A stretch of DNA of 64,000 bases, taken from NCBI GenBank assembly GCA_964602595.1, contig CAZRRO010000021.1:1-64000 (forward strand), written 5' to 3'. This DNA is from CAIWAH01 sp964602595 (lineage in GTDB: Bacteria > Verrucomicrobiota > Verrucomicrobiia > Limisphaerales > UBA9464). Under the pieces are notes generated by a model that worked only from the letters and a program-made list of their open reading frames with translations, searched no databases and had not been told where the DNA came from. The translations under genes were made by a program, and so were the position numbers. This document shows, in pieces, positions 15,764 through 24,341 of this stretch (position 1 is the first letter of the stretch; every line of letters begins with the position of its first letter).

Positions 15764-18237
15764 TGCGATTTCCCCGTCCGCTTCCAGCAGTTTGGCTCCT
15801 GGGTGTCTTGGCTTGGCTGGGTCCGGCATCTCTGGCGCTGGCCGAATCCTCGGCGGAAGCAATCCGGCAACTGCCTCCGCCCGCTTCGCAGCCTGTGGAT
15901 TTCCGCCGTGACGTGCAGCCGATCCTCGAGGCGAGCTGCGTGAAATGTCACGGCCGCGGCAAGGCGAAGGGCGATTGGAAGCTCGATACCCGCGAGGCGT
16001 TCCTGCAGCCGGGCGAGTCCGGCCCGGCGGTGATCGTGGGCGACAGTGCGAAGAGCCATTTCATCCACCTTGTTGCGGGCACTGATCCGGATTCGGTCAT
16101 GCCGCAGAAGGGCACGAAGCTGACCCGCGAACAGGTCGGCGTGCTGCGCGCCTGGGTGGACCAGGGCCTGAAATGGGACCCGCAGGTGACCTTTGCCAAG
16201 CCCGAGCCGAAGAATCTGCATCCGCGTCAGCCGGAGTTGCCCGCCGGCAAGGCGGCGCATCCCGTGGACCGGCTGGCGGAAGCCTACTTCAAGCAGCATC
16301 GCGTGAAGGCTGCGAAGCCCGTGGATGATCGCCTCTTCGCTCGCCGAGTGTATCTCGATGTCGTTGGCTTGCTGCCCGCGCCGGAGGAACTGGACGCCTT
16401 TGTGAAGGATCGCTCCGCCGACAAGCGGGAGCGGCTTGTGCGCCGGCTGCTCGCCGACAACCAGCGTTATGCCCAGCACTGGCTGACGTTCTGGAACGAT
16501 CTTCTCCGTAACGACTACAAGGGCACGGGCTACATCGACGGCGGCCGCAAGCAGATCAGCCAGTGGCTCTACGCGGCGCTGCGCGACAACAAGCCCTACG
16601 ACCAGTTCGTGCGGGAACTCGTGAATCCGACCGAGGCCAGCGAGGGTTTCACCAAGGGCATCGTCTGGCGTGGCACCGTGAATGCCTCGATGACCCCGCC
16701 GATGCAGGCCGCGCAGAACATCGGCCAGGTGCTCATGGGCGTGAACCTCAAGTGCGCGTCCTGCCACGATTCCTTCATCGACGACTGGCAGCTCAGCGAT
16801 GCCTACGGGTTGGCCGGCATCTACGCCGACGGCCCGCTGGAAATGGTCCTGTGCGACAAGCCGACCGGGAAGACGGCCCCGCTGAAATTCCTGTTCCCGG
16901 AACTCGGTGCCGTGGATGCCGCGGCTGCGAAGACCAACCGCCTGGCCCAGCTCGCGACGCTGATCACGGGCCGCGAGAACGGCCGCCTGTCTCGCACCGT
17001 CGTGAACCGACTCTGGGCCAAGCTGCTAGGGCATGGCCTCGTGGAACCGCTCGACGTGATGCAGAACGAGGCATGGAGCCCCGACTTGCTCGACTGGCTC
17101 GCGGAGGACCTCGTCGCCCATCAATGGAATCTCAAACGCACGCTGGAACTGATCCTGACGTCGCGGGCCTACCAATTGCCGTCGGTGAACCTTCCGGACA
17201 AACCGGAGCCGATGTTCACCTTTACCGGCCCGGGCGTGCGGCGGCTGACGGCGGAGCAGTTCCGAGACGCGCTGGGGTCACTCACCGGCGTCTGGCAGGA
17301 CAAGCCCGAAGGCGGCCTTGACCGGCTGTTGCTGGATCGTGTGGAAGGCAAGGCGCCCGCGGCTGAGGCCTTCTGGGTGTGGGGTGACGCCCACGGCGCG
17401 ACGGGTGTGCCGCCCGGCACGAACGGTTTCCGCAAGGTGGTCGTGCTCGACGCCATTCCCGGCGAGGCGACCCTGATCGTTCACGCCGACAATTCGGCGC
17501 GAGTCTTCGTCAACGGCCAGCGCGTCCGCGGCGCCGATGCGCCCGACTGGAGCCAGCCCGGTGTGTATGACGCTCGCGCCTTGTTCCGTGGTGGCACGAA
17601 CGTGATCGCCGTTGAAGCCGTGAATGGCGGTGACGGACCGAATCCGGCCGGCGTGCTGGTTTACGCCAAGCTACGTCAGCAATCCGGAGGCAAGGAACGC
17701 GTGCTGGACTTCGCCACCGATGCCTCGTGGCAGGCGAGCACCCAACCGACCGGCAAGTGGCGCGAAGCCGGTTTCACCGAGCAGTGGTCCGCCGCCCACG
17801 TGTTGGGCGGTCCTGGCCTGGCGCCGTGGAACGTGGCCGAAGCGCTGGCGTCTGCCGTCGCCGGCAAGCCGATCTACGGCAGCGTGCGGTCCTCGCTGAC
17901 CGCTGCCGATCCGCTGGCGCTCGCGTTGGGCCGGCCCAACCGCGAACAGGTCACGACCGTGCGGCAATCGACCGCGACCACGATCCAGGCGCTCGAACTC
18001 ACCAACGGCGACACGTTGGCCCAGCTTCTGAAGCGTGGCGCCGAGCAACTGGTCGCCACCAACACCGATGGCCGCACGCTCGCCGACCGTGTGTTTCGGC
18101 AGGCGTTGTGCCGTCGCCCCACGAGCAAAGAACTCAGCCTTGCCGTCGAATTGGTTGGCCTCAGGCCGAAGACTGACGGAGTGGAAGATTTGCTCTGGAG
18201 CGTCGCCATGCTGCCGGAATTCCAACTGACCTACTGA
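15763..18237 (+). CDS. DUF1549/DUF1553 protein with cytochrome domain and inserted beta-sandwich
   Basis: 824 residues starting at GTG 15763 with a signal peptide (VWLLGVLAWLGPASLALA). Domain order: PSCyt1 heme domain (CVKCHGRGKAKGD, residues about 45-130); DUF1549/PSCyt2 (DDRLFARRVYLDVVGLLPAP), with a second CxxCH at NLKCASCHDSF near residue 330; DUF1553/PSD1 (TVVNRLWAKLLGHGLVEPLD and TAEQFRDALGSLTG). Inside the DUF1553 part, about residues 540-660, is a carbohydrate-binding-like beta-sandwich with ATLIVHADNSARVFVNGQRV. The family is abundant in PVC bacteria, usually paired with DUF1501; proposed roles are in extracytoplasmic sugar or polymer breakdown. The function is unproven. Confidence 0.9.
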   Translation: MRFPRPLPAVWLLGVLAWLGPASLALAESSAEAIRQLPPPASQPVDFRRDVQPILEASCVKCHGRGKAKGDWKLDTREAFLQPGESGPAVIVGDSAKSHFIHLVAGTDPDSVMPQKGTKLTREQVGVLRAWVDQGLKWDPQVTFAKPEPKNLHPRQPELPAGKAAHPVDRLAEAYFKQHRVKAAKPVDDRLFARRVYLDVVGLLPAPEELDAFVKDRSADKRERLVRRLLADNQRYAQHWLTFWNDLLRNDYKGTGYIDGGRKQISQWLYAALRDNKPYDQFVRELVNPTEASEGFTKGIVWRGTVNASMTPPMQAAQNIGQVLMGVNLKCASCHDSFIDDWQLSDAYGLAGIYADGPLEMVLCDKPTGKTAPLKFLFPELGAVDAAAAKTNRLAQLATLITGRENGRLSRTVVNRLWAKLLGHGLVEPLDVMQNEAWSPDLLDWLAEDLVAHQWNLKRTLELILTSRAYQLPSVNLPDKPEPMFTFTGPGVRRLTAEQFRDALGSLTGVWQDKPEGGLDRLLLDRVEGKAPAAEAFWVWGDAHGATGVPPGTNGFRKVVVLDAIPGEATLIVHADNSARVFVNGQRVRGADAPDWSQPGVYDARALFRGGTNVIAVEAVNGGDGPNPAGVLVYAKLRQQSGGKERVLDFATDASWQASTQPTGKWREAGFTEQWSAAHVLGGPGLAPWNVAEALASAVAGKPIYGSVRSSLTAADPLALALGRPNREQVTTVRQSTATTIQALELTNGDTLAQLLKRGAEQLVATNTDGRTLADRVFRQALCRRPTSKELSLAVELVGLRPKTDGVEDLLWSVAMLPEFQLTY

Positions 18238-18238
18238 G

Positions 18239-18874
18239 ATGAAGCTGGCCTCCTTTCTGTTCGCGCTGGGTCTGCCTTTGCTGAAATCGCCCCTTTTTGG
18301 CGGCGAGGTGACCCGCGCCCAGTTTTCCAAGCAGCAGTTGGATTCGTTTGGGTATCCCACGAACTCCGTGTTGGCCGCGGAACTGGGGCGCAGCGAGGCG
18401 CGCCGGGATTTGACCAACGGAGTGGTTCGACTGCCGATGTATGGGCTACCGGCGACTTGGTCGGGCGAGTTCAACCGGATCTTGGAGGAGAAATACCAGA
18501 TCGGCCGCTTCGGGCTGGGTGGTTGCCTGGTCTCCGACGGCTTGGTGGCCTTTGCCGACGGTTATTCGGAGGTAAGCAGACGCTTCATCGAAGAGCGGCA
18601 TGGCACTAACCTCTGGAAAGAGGTCCAGGCGGAGGCCGAGAACGCATTCGCGGCAAGGCTGGAAACGGAGGCGGGATCAGGGGTGGAAAATCAGCCGGTC
18701 GCATCCAAAACCCATCGGGTGAAACCGGGCGACACCCTTAGCCAAATCGCTCGCCGACATGCCCTGTCCCTGAAATCGCTTCAGACGGCCAATCCTAGCG
18801 TGGACCCCAAACGCCTCCAGGTCGGCCAAATGTTGCGCCTGCCGTCACCCAGCAATCATCCCGAAAAGCCATGA
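18239..18874 (+). CDS. LysM domain exported protein
   Basis: A 211-residue protein with a signal-like N-terminus (ASFLFALGLPLLKSPLFGG). A middle region of about 130 residues (residues 25-155) is not recognisable, and residues about 160-205 form a C-terminal LysM domain (HRVKPGDTLSQIARRHALSL then LQVGQMLRLP). LysM binds N-acetylglucosamine polymers such as peptidoglycan, so the protein is probably periplasmic. It starts one base after the DUF1549 stop, and its own stop overlaps the next start (ATGA, 18871-18874). It therefore sits inside the usual DUF1549/DUF1501 pair as a coupled third member. Codon use is slightly less GC-rich than its neighbours. Confidence 0.85.
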   Translation: MKLASFLFALGLPLLKSPLFGGEVTRAQFSKQQLDSFGYPTNSVLAAELGRSEARRDLTNGVVRLPMYGLPATWSGEFNRILEEKYQIGRFGLGGCLVSDGLVAFADGYSEVSRRFIEERHGTNLWKEVQAEAENAFAARLETEAGSGVENQPVASKTHRVKPGDTLSQIARRHALSLKSLQTANPSVDPKRLQVGQMLRLPSPSNHPEKP

Positions 18875-20376
18875 ACACTCCCGACTTTACCCGCCGCGAT
18901 TTTGTGAAGCGCCTGAGCGCGGCCACGCTGGGCGCGCTCGCCGCCAGTTATCCGCGCCAATTGCTGGCCGGGGAACCCGCCGAGAAGCTTACGCCAACCG
19001 CCGACACCGTCATCGTGCTGTGGATGGGTGGCGGGATGGCCGCGACAGAGACTTTTGATCCGAAGCGCTACACACCGTTTGAAAAAGGGATGAACCCCAA
19101 CACGGTGCTATCCACGTTCCCGTCCATCCCCACGGCGGTGGACGGCATCCGTTTCAGCGAGGGGCTGGAGAAGCTGGCGAAGGTGATGGACCGCGGCACG
19201 CTGGTCCGCAGCTACACGGCGGGTGACCTTGGGTTCATCCTGCACTCGCGGCACCAGTTCCATTGGCACACGGGTTACGCGCCGCCGCAGACCGTCGCGT
19301 GTCCGCACATTGGGGCGATGATCGCCCGCACGCTCGGGCCGAAGAACCCGGCGGTGCCCGCGTTCATCAACATCGGCCAGCGGTTGGATGTGGGCGAAGG
19401 GGAGGAACTGAAGGCGTTCACCTCGGCCGGTTTCCTCGGCAGCGAGTTCGGACCGTTCAACGTGCCATTTCCCGACGCGGCGAAGGACGTCGTGACGCCG
19501 CCCGGCGGCATGAGCCCGGGACGTTTCGAGAACCGGGACAAATTCTACCGCAAGCTGGCGGCCGCCTCGCCGGTTGGCCAGCTCGGCAGCGGCTACCAGA
19601 AGGATTCGCTGATCCGCTCGCTGGACAACGCGCATCGGCTGCTCGCGTCCCCGGCGGCCAAGGCGTTCGACCTCACGTTGGAGAAACCCGAGACGATCGC
19701 GAAATACGTCCCCGGCGGCTGGGACTTCACGAAGCGGCTCGGTGGAGACCAGAACCGGGAGGGCACCTACGAGAAGGCGAACATCCAGCGCTTCGGGCTC
19801 GGTTGCCTGCTCGCGCGGCGACTCGCCGAGGCTGGGGCGCGTTACATCGAGGTCACCACGGAATACATCCCGTTCCTGAACTGGGACACACACGAGCATG
19901 GCCACGAGAAGCTGACGAACATGAAGCTGGCCATCGACGGCGCCATTGCCCAACTCGTCCTCGACCTCGAAGAGCGCGGGATGCTCGACCGAACACTGAT
20001 CGTCGTCGCGAGCGAGTTCAGCCGCGACATGATGCAGGAGGGCAAGCCCGACAAACCGATCAAAGACCAGGTGCCTGTCCCGGATAAGATCGAGTCGCTG
20101 ACGCACTACGGCATGCACCGGCATTTCACCGACGCCGGGTGCGTGCTGCTCTTCGGCGGCGGGATGAAGAAGGGTCATCTCCACGGCGTTACGGCGGACG
20201 AGCGCCCGTGCAAGACGCTCAAGGACCGCGTGGTGATCGAAGACCTGCACGCGACGATCTACCGGGCGCTCGGCATTTCGCCCAAGCTGTCCTACGAGAT
20301 CGAGAAGCGGCCGTTCTACGTGACCCGTGACGGAATGGGGAAACCCATCGGCAGCCTGTTTGCCAAGCCGGTCTGA
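18871..20376 (+). CDS. DUF1501 family Tat-exported protein
   Basis: A 501-residue protein with a twin-arginine signal (TRRDFVKRLSAATLGALAAS). The DUF1501 domain, an alkaline-phosphatase/sulfatase-like fold, follows: TADTVIVLWMGGGMAATETF at the N-terminus, HSRHQFHWHTGYAP, and the metal-site-like WDTHEHGHEKLTNMK. Then come VVASEFSRDMMQEG and LTHYGMHRHFTDAGCVLLFG. In PVC genomes DUF1501 genes follow DUF1549/DUF1553 genes and the proteins are thought to act together in the periplasm; their reaction is unknown. Here the start overlaps the LysM gene's stop by 4 bases. Confidence 0.92.
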   Translation: MNTPDFTRRDFVKRLSAATLGALAASYPRQLLAGEPAEKLTPTADTVIVLWMGGGMAATETFDPKRYTPFEKGMNPNTVLSTFPSIPTAVDGIRFSEGLEKLAKVMDRGTLVRSYTAGDLGFILHSRHQFHWHTGYAPPQTVACPHIGAMIARTLGPKNPAVPAFINIGQRLDVGEGEELKAFTSAGFLGSEFGPFNVPFPDAAKDVVTPPGGMSPGRFENRDKFYRKLAAASPVGQLGSGYQKDSLIRSLDNAHRLLASPAAKAFDLTLEKPETIAKYVPGGWDFTKRLGGDQNREGTYEKANIQRFGLGCLLARRLAEAGARYIEVTTEYIPFLNWDTHEHGHEKLTNMKLAIDGAIAQLVLDLEERGMLDRTLIVVASEFSRDMMQEGKPDKPIKDQVPVPDKIESLTHYGMHRHFTDAGCVLLFGGGMKKGHLHGVTADERPCKTLKDRVVIEDLHATIYRALGISPKLSYEIEKRPFYVTRDGMGKPIGSLFAKPV

Positions 20377-20539
20377 ATTCGCCGATGGGTCGGCTGAAGG
20401 AGCTTTGCGGCGCCATTGGCACCCGCCTTGGGCCGTTTCGCCAATTTCCCCGGGCCCAACGGCGGAAACCGTTTGCCTTCAACGCGGAGCGCCGGTAAAC
20501 GATGCGGCGTTCCAGTCACTTTCTCAATACGGACATACC

Positions 20540-21574
20540 ATGGCCAAAAACGCCTACCACGCTTCGATTGAAGGCGCCCAGCACGGCGCCAAGTCGCTCC
20601 CGCAGTTCCTCGACTACGCCAAGGCCGCCGGTGCGGCCGGTGCCCAGCCGAGCAACTACATGCTCGGCAACGGCAAGGGCGGCTTCCTGAAGGCCAAGGA
20701 AATCAAGGAGACCTTCGAATCCCGTGGGATGCGTCTGGACGGCATCAGCTCGCACTGCCCGTTCTGGGTGCACACCAGCGCGTGGACCGGCACCAAGTCC
20801 GGCAATCCCTTCATCGCGCCGGACGTGGCCAAGCTGCCTCCCGACAAGATCGAGAAGTGGCACGAGAGTTACCTGCTCAAGCTGATGGACCTCGCGGCCG
20901 AGCTGGGAGTGAAGTCCATGCCGATGTTCTGGGGCGTCGCGTTCGGCTGGGAACTCGCGACCGGTTATCCGTGGGGCTTCTGGGCCGGCGGCGGTTTTGA
21001 CCTCGTCAAGGAAGGCCAGGAACGGTTTGTCAAAAAGACCGCGAAGCTGCGCAAGCATGCCAACGAACTGGGCATCAAGCTCTGCCACGAAATCCATCCG
21101 GGCACCGCCGCGATGTGCGCCGACGATTTCCTGATGCTCGTGAAGATCTGCGACAACGATCCGTGCCTCGCGGTGAACGCCGATCCGAGCCACTGCTGGG
21201 AAGGCGAATCGTGGGAGAGCCGTTTCCTCAAGGTCGGCCCCTACATCTATGCCGCCCACGTGAAGAACTTCGTGATCCGCCCCGGCTTCCCGCTGCGTGC
21301 GATGGAATCGAACTGGACCCGGCGCGCCATGCAGTTCACCGACCTCGGCTCGGGCGACCTGAACATGCAGCGCTACGCCGAGCTGCTCCTCGCGGTCGGT
21401 TACCAGGACCGCTACTGCAAGCTGCACGGCTGCGAATCGGCCCCGCTCGTCGTCGAGGCGGAATCGGCCCACAAGGAGCTCGATTTCTGCTCGGCCGACG
21501 GCATTGGCTACGTCGCGAAGAACCTGTGTTTCCCGCAGGCCGCCGGCAGCTTCGAGGACGGCATGGGTGCGTAG
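20540..21574 (+). CDS. Sugar phosphate isomerase/epimerase family protein (xylose-isomerase-like TIM barrel)
   Basis: A 344-residue cytosolic TIM-barrel protein of the AP-endonuclease-2/xylose isomerase-like superfamily. Candidate metal ligands are seen in IKLCHEIHPGTAAM, LAVNADPSHCWEGES, YAAHVKNFVI and PLVVEAESAH, and the substrate pocket is rich in aromatic residues (YPWGFWAGGGFD). No signal peptide is present. Members isomerise or epimerise keto-sugars or inositols; the exact substrate is unknown. The start at ATG 20540 gives MAKNAYHASIEG. It stands alone, 163 bases after the DUF1501 gene, and ends in a clear terminator at 21607. Confidence 0.88.
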   Translation: MAKNAYHASIEGAQHGAKSLPQFLDYAKAAGAAGAQPSNYMLGNGKGGFLKAKEIKETFESRGMRLDGISSHCPFWVHTSAWTGTKSGNPFIAPDVAKLPPDKIEKWHESYLLKLMDLAAELGVKSMPMFWGVAFGWELATGYPWGFWAGGGFDLVKEGQERFVKKTAKLRKHANELGIKLCHEIHPGTAAMCADDFLMLVKICDNDPCLAVNADPSHCWEGESWESRFLKVGPYIYAAHVKNFVIRPGFPLRAMESNWTRRAMQFTDLGSGDLNMQRYAELLLAVGYQDRYCKLHGCESAPLVVEAESAHKELDFCSADGIGYVAKNLCFPQAAGSFEDGMGA

Positions 21575-21606
21575 AAGCTGCCTCCCAGCTTGTTGAATCT
21601 GCGGAG

Positions 21607-21632
21607 TCGCCGGGCCACAGCCGGCGATTTTT
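21607..21632 (+). terminator. Rho-independent terminator of the sugar isomerase gene
   Basis: TCGCCGG (21607-21613) and CCGGCGA (21621-21627) form a 7-bp GC-rich stem with loop GCCACAG, followed at once by TTTTT (21628-21632). It lies 33 bases past the stop and between converging genes. Confidence 0.75.
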
Positions 21633-21667
21633 CATTTCCGGAGTTATGCTTCTGGCTGCCGCGATGA

Positions 21668-22165
21668 TCACTCGACGGAGCTGGGCACAGCGGAGGGAGT
21701 GTCGAGGCGAAATTCCACGCCAACCTCCCAGCGTCTGCGCTCCGCCGTGTCCAGCCAAGCGGCGTTCCAACCCTGCTTTTTCAGCCAATCCTCCACGTTG
21801 CTGATCGCCAACTCCAATGACATGAAATCCCGGACACCATTGAAGCGGACTACCTCTACTGTCCCGCCGGAGCGCGAAACGAGTGGCAACTCGACGATTT
21901 CAGCGTCCCCGGGCTCCAAGGTCTTGGTGGGAGGAATGTCGACGACCTGGCGGTCCAGCCGACAATAGCCATTGCGGGCGATCCGCAGCTTCGATTGGTT
22001 CCGGATCTGGAACCGCGCTATGCGGCCGCCAGAAGGGGAGTTGGTGAAACCAATCAGGCTCACCACTGCCGGCGGCACTATGGGACGGCTCGCGAAAAAC
22101 GGGAGAGTAGCCACGATCAAGACGGTGAATCCGACGGCCGCTGAAATGAGTGTTTTCCGGGGCAT
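21668..22165 (-). CDS. Hypothetical membrane-anchored protein
   Basis: 165 residues from ATG 22165; ATG 22201 is an alternative adding 12 residues. One N-terminal hydrophobic segment (LISAAVGFTVLIVATLPFFA) is followed by an extracytoplasmic beta-rich domain. It begins VVSLIGFTNSPSGGRIARFQ and continues with IRNQSKLRIARNGYC. I recognise the pattern 'SLIGFTNS...F...N.S' from small unannotated verrucomicrobial proteins, with no known role. It follows the gene at 22182-22772 after 16 bases and is likely co-transcribed. It converges on the sugar isomerase terminator. Confidence 0.7.
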   Translation of the reverse strand: MPRKTLISAAVGFTVLIVATLPFFASRPIVPPAVVSLIGFTNSPSGGRIARFQIRNQSKLRIARNGYCRLDRQVVDIPPTKTLEPGDAEIVELPLVSRSGGTVEVVRFNGVRDFMSLELAISNVEDWLKKQGWNAAWLDTAERRRWEVGVEFRLDTPSAVPSSVE

Positions 22166-22181
22166 GGCTTGAAATGAGACG

Positions 22182-22772
22182 TTACCTCCGGAGCGGAACA
22201 AGCATCAGGTGCGTGAGCAGCCACACCGGCAGGGCGAAAGTCGCCACCGCGCCGAGTCGTTCCCAGTTCCAGTGCAGGGAGCCGGCCTGGATCGGGAAGA
22301 TCGCGATCATGAAGTAGCCCGCGAACCGGGTATGCCCGAGAAACTTCCAGCCGCGGGGGTAACGCTTCCGCAAACCGGCCCACAGCGCCATGGCGCCGAA
22401 CACCAGCACGACCGCGTTGACGGCCCAGTTGACGGCGGGCAGCGCGTCGGCCGCGTTGGCGAGCTTGGTGGGGTGGTCGCGGAACGCCTGCCAGACCCAT
22501 TGGGCCACGGCCCACAGCAGGGCAAACCCGGTCTGGATGGCGGTGCCGAAGCTGGCCTTGCTGGAGGTGAGTTCATTGACGATCCAGCCGAAATAGAGCG
22601 GCACGATGCCCCAGATCAGTTCCGGATTCAGGAACGGAGTCCGGATCAGTTCCCAGAACGTTGCCGCAAGGCTGCCTAGCACGGCCGGGACTGTGACGGG
22701 AACCGCCGGGAACTCAATGGGACTCGCGGCCACGGAACCGCACCTTGCCAACGGGCGATGGTCATCGACCAT
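22182..22772 (-). CDS. Hypothetical multi-pass membrane protein
   Basis: About 196 residues with four to six predicted membrane segments. There is a re-entrant or amphipathic N-terminal region (ELIRTPFLNPELIWGIVPLY), then ASFGTAIQTGFALLWAVAQW, NWAVNAVVLVFGAMALWAGL and FALPVWLLTHLMLVPLR. I know of similar unnamed proteins in Planctomycetes and Archaea, but no function. The start is uncertain: ATG 22772 is used, and a GTG about 39 bases downstream is an alternative. It faces the cupin gene head to head with almost no spacer, so their promoters must overlap coding DNA. Confidence 0.65.
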   Translation of the reverse strand: MVDDHRPLARCGSVAASPIEFPAVPVTVPAVLGSLAATFWELIRTPFLNPELIWGIVPLYFGWIVNELTSSKASFGTAIQTGFALLWAVAQWVWQAFRDHPTKLANAADALPAVNWAVNAVVLVFGAMALWAGLRKRYPRGWKFLGHTRFAGYFMIAIFPIQAGSLHWNWERLGAVATFALPVWLLTHLMLVPLRR

Positions 22773-22778
22773 GGTTCC

Positions 22779-23108
22779 ATGTTCCCGCATGTTTCGCTGG
22801 CGGCCGACCTTCCTTGGCAGCCCGGGCCCTATCCGGGCGTCGAACTCTGCGTGCTGCAACGCAACCCCGAGACCGGCGGCGTAACCGTGCTGCGGAAGTT
22901 CCACGCGGACGTCACCGTGCCGGCGCACACGCATCCGCTCGCCAACGAGACGGTTTACGTGCTCAACGGCGATTGGATTGAGGACGGTGTCGCCTACGGT
23001 CCGGGCACCTGCTTCTTCGCACCCAAGGGCGTCCGGCACGGTCCCCATGAGGCGCGCGGCGAAGTCATCAGCCTTACCGTGTTTGACGGTCCGCTGACGG
23101 TGGCGTGA
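22779..23108 (+). CDS. Cupin domain protein, ChrR-like
   Basis: A single-domain cupin of about 109 residues. Motif 1 is VPAHTHPLANETVYVLNGDW, with metal-binding His-x-His and Glu. Motif 2 is YGPGTCFFAPKGVRHGPH, with the final His. This resembles the C-terminal cupin of ChrR anti-sigma factors, but no anti-sigma domain is attached. It may bind a metal and act on small molecules. The start is ATG 22779 (MFPHVSLAADLPW) rather than ATG 22758, to limit overlap with the divergent membrane gene. Its end overlaps the converging alpha/beta hydrolase by 35 bases (23074-23108). Confidence 0.85.
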   Translation: MFPHVSLAADLPWQPGPYPGVELCVLQRNPETGGVTVLRKFHADVTVPAHTHPLANETVYVLNGDWIEDGVAYGPGTCFFAPKGVRHGPHEARGEVISLTVFDGPLTVA

Positions 23109-23907
23109 GCGCCAGCCAGCGTCGCACGGCCGCGACGGCCGAGGCGGTGCCGGTGCCCAGCACCACATGGTCGGCCCCCGTGACCACGGCGGTTTCCCGC
23201 CACCCGGGGCAATGGCGCCGAAGCCAGGATCGCACCCACGGCCACGGCACGACCGGGTCCCAGAGGCCGGTGAGCTGATAGACCGGCAGACCGGTATCCC
23301 GGGCAACGCCGCGGAGGTCGGCCAACTGGATCAGGAGCAACCGGTGGAGCATGGCCGCCTGGTCGGCCGGTTCGCGCCGGCGGGCGACGAATTCGGGCAA
23401 CGACGCCAGGATTTCCGGGGCGTTGCAGTAGGCAAAGCGGGCCCACCCGGGGTAAATTCGGAAGAATACCCGGATCACCCGCGGCGACAGGCTGCCGAGT
23501 AGCCAGCGCACCGCAGCGACGGCCCACGGCCACGGGTGTCGGACAAAGCCGCCGGCCAGAATCACGCCCTGCACCGGGAGCGTAGTGTCCGGCGCAGACC
23601 GCGCCTGCGCAAGCATCGCCCAAGCGACCTGCGAGCCGAACGATTCCGCGAGTAGCCAGACCGGTTGATCCGTCAGGGACCGGAGCTGCGTCCAGACGCC
23701 CGCCGCCAGATCCGGGAGGTTGACGTTCGTCGAGAGCGGATAGGTGAAGGCCACCAACCGGATGTCCTCGCCCACCTGCGCCCGGAAGGAACCCAGCAGC
23801 GTGTCGTCCCCGTGAACGCCGGGCAGATAGACGAGCACTGACCCGCCCGGGTCTCCTTGGACGGAGGCGGTCGGCAATGGCGGGACCGATTCGACCTGTG
23901 GATTCAC
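23074..23907 (-). CDS. Alpha/beta hydrolase
   Basis: 277 residues from GTG 23907, which overlaps the upstream stop as GTGA (23907-23904). The fold is visible: oxyanion strand VLVYLPGVHGDD, nucleophile elbow WLLAESFGSQVAW (Ser), acid strand LTGLWDPVVPW (Asp) and GADHVVLG (His). No signal peptide. A serine esterase or lipase-like role is likely, but the substrate is unknown. It is the last gene of a coupled minus-strand operon with a radical SAM enzyme, an Lgt-like protein and an amidohydrolase. An upstream in-frame ATG at 24351 would create a long arginine-rich extension antisense to nothing real, so I reject it. Confidence 0.82.
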   Translation of the reverse strand: MNPQVESVPPLPTASVQGDPGGSVLVYLPGVHGDDTLLGSFRAQVGEDIRLVAFTYPLSTNVNLPDLAAGVWTQLRSLTDQPVWLLAESFGSQVAWAMLAQARSAPDTTLPVQGVILAGGFVRHPWPWAVAAVRWLLGSLSPRVIRVFFRIYPGWARFAYCNAPEILASLPEFVARRREPADQAAMLHRLLLIQLADLRGVARDTGLPVYQLTGLWDPVVPWPWVRSWLRRHCPGWRETAVVTGADHVVLGTGTASAVAAVRRWLALTPPSADRQTR

Positions 23908-24341
23908 GGCTGCGGTTTGGGCGCCGGTGCAACCCGGGCCAGCACGGCGGCGAGCAACAGCACAGGCCACTGCCAAACGGGAATGAAGATGAACGCGAGC
24001 GAGTCCGTGGCGTTCGGCACCTTGGGCACCAGACCCGCGAAATGGCCCAACACACCGATGAGCGTCGCGAGCGCCACGAAGCCGACTGCGGCAACGCACG
24101 TCGCCGTTCGCCGGGCAAGGCGGCCGGCAACGGGAGCGAGCACGAAGGGCAAGGCGCCCCAGATGGCCATCATCATGAAGGCCGCGCCGGAGACGCCCAT
24201 GGGCCCCGCGCCCCGGAGCAGGGCGATGAACGGCGTGGCTGCGCCTACCACCGCCAAGGCTGAGCAGGTGTTCCGAACCCAGGCCATGCGCGGCGCCAAC
24301 GGCTCCGGCGCGGTGGATTCCGGCGATGAAGGCAAACTCAT
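23904..24341 (-). CDS. Hypothetical membrane protein (145 aa)
   Basis: A small protein with four probable transmembrane segments: TCSALAVVGAATPFIALL, GVSGAAFMMMAIWGALPFVL, ATCVAAVGFVALATLIGVLG and AFIFIPVWQWPVLLLAAVLA. No family is recognised. ATG 24341 overlaps the amidohydrolase stop (ATGA, 24341-24338), and its own stop overlaps the GTG of the alpha/beta hydrolase. Both couplings support this start and place it in the same operon. Confidence 0.75.
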   Translation of the reverse strand: MSLPSSPESTAPEPLAPRMAWVRNTCSALAVVGAATPFIALLRGAGPMGVSGAAFMMMAIWGALPFVLAPVAGRLARRTATCVAAVGFVALATLIGVLGHFAGLVPKVPNATDSLAFIFIPVWQWPVLLLAAVLARVAPAPKPQP

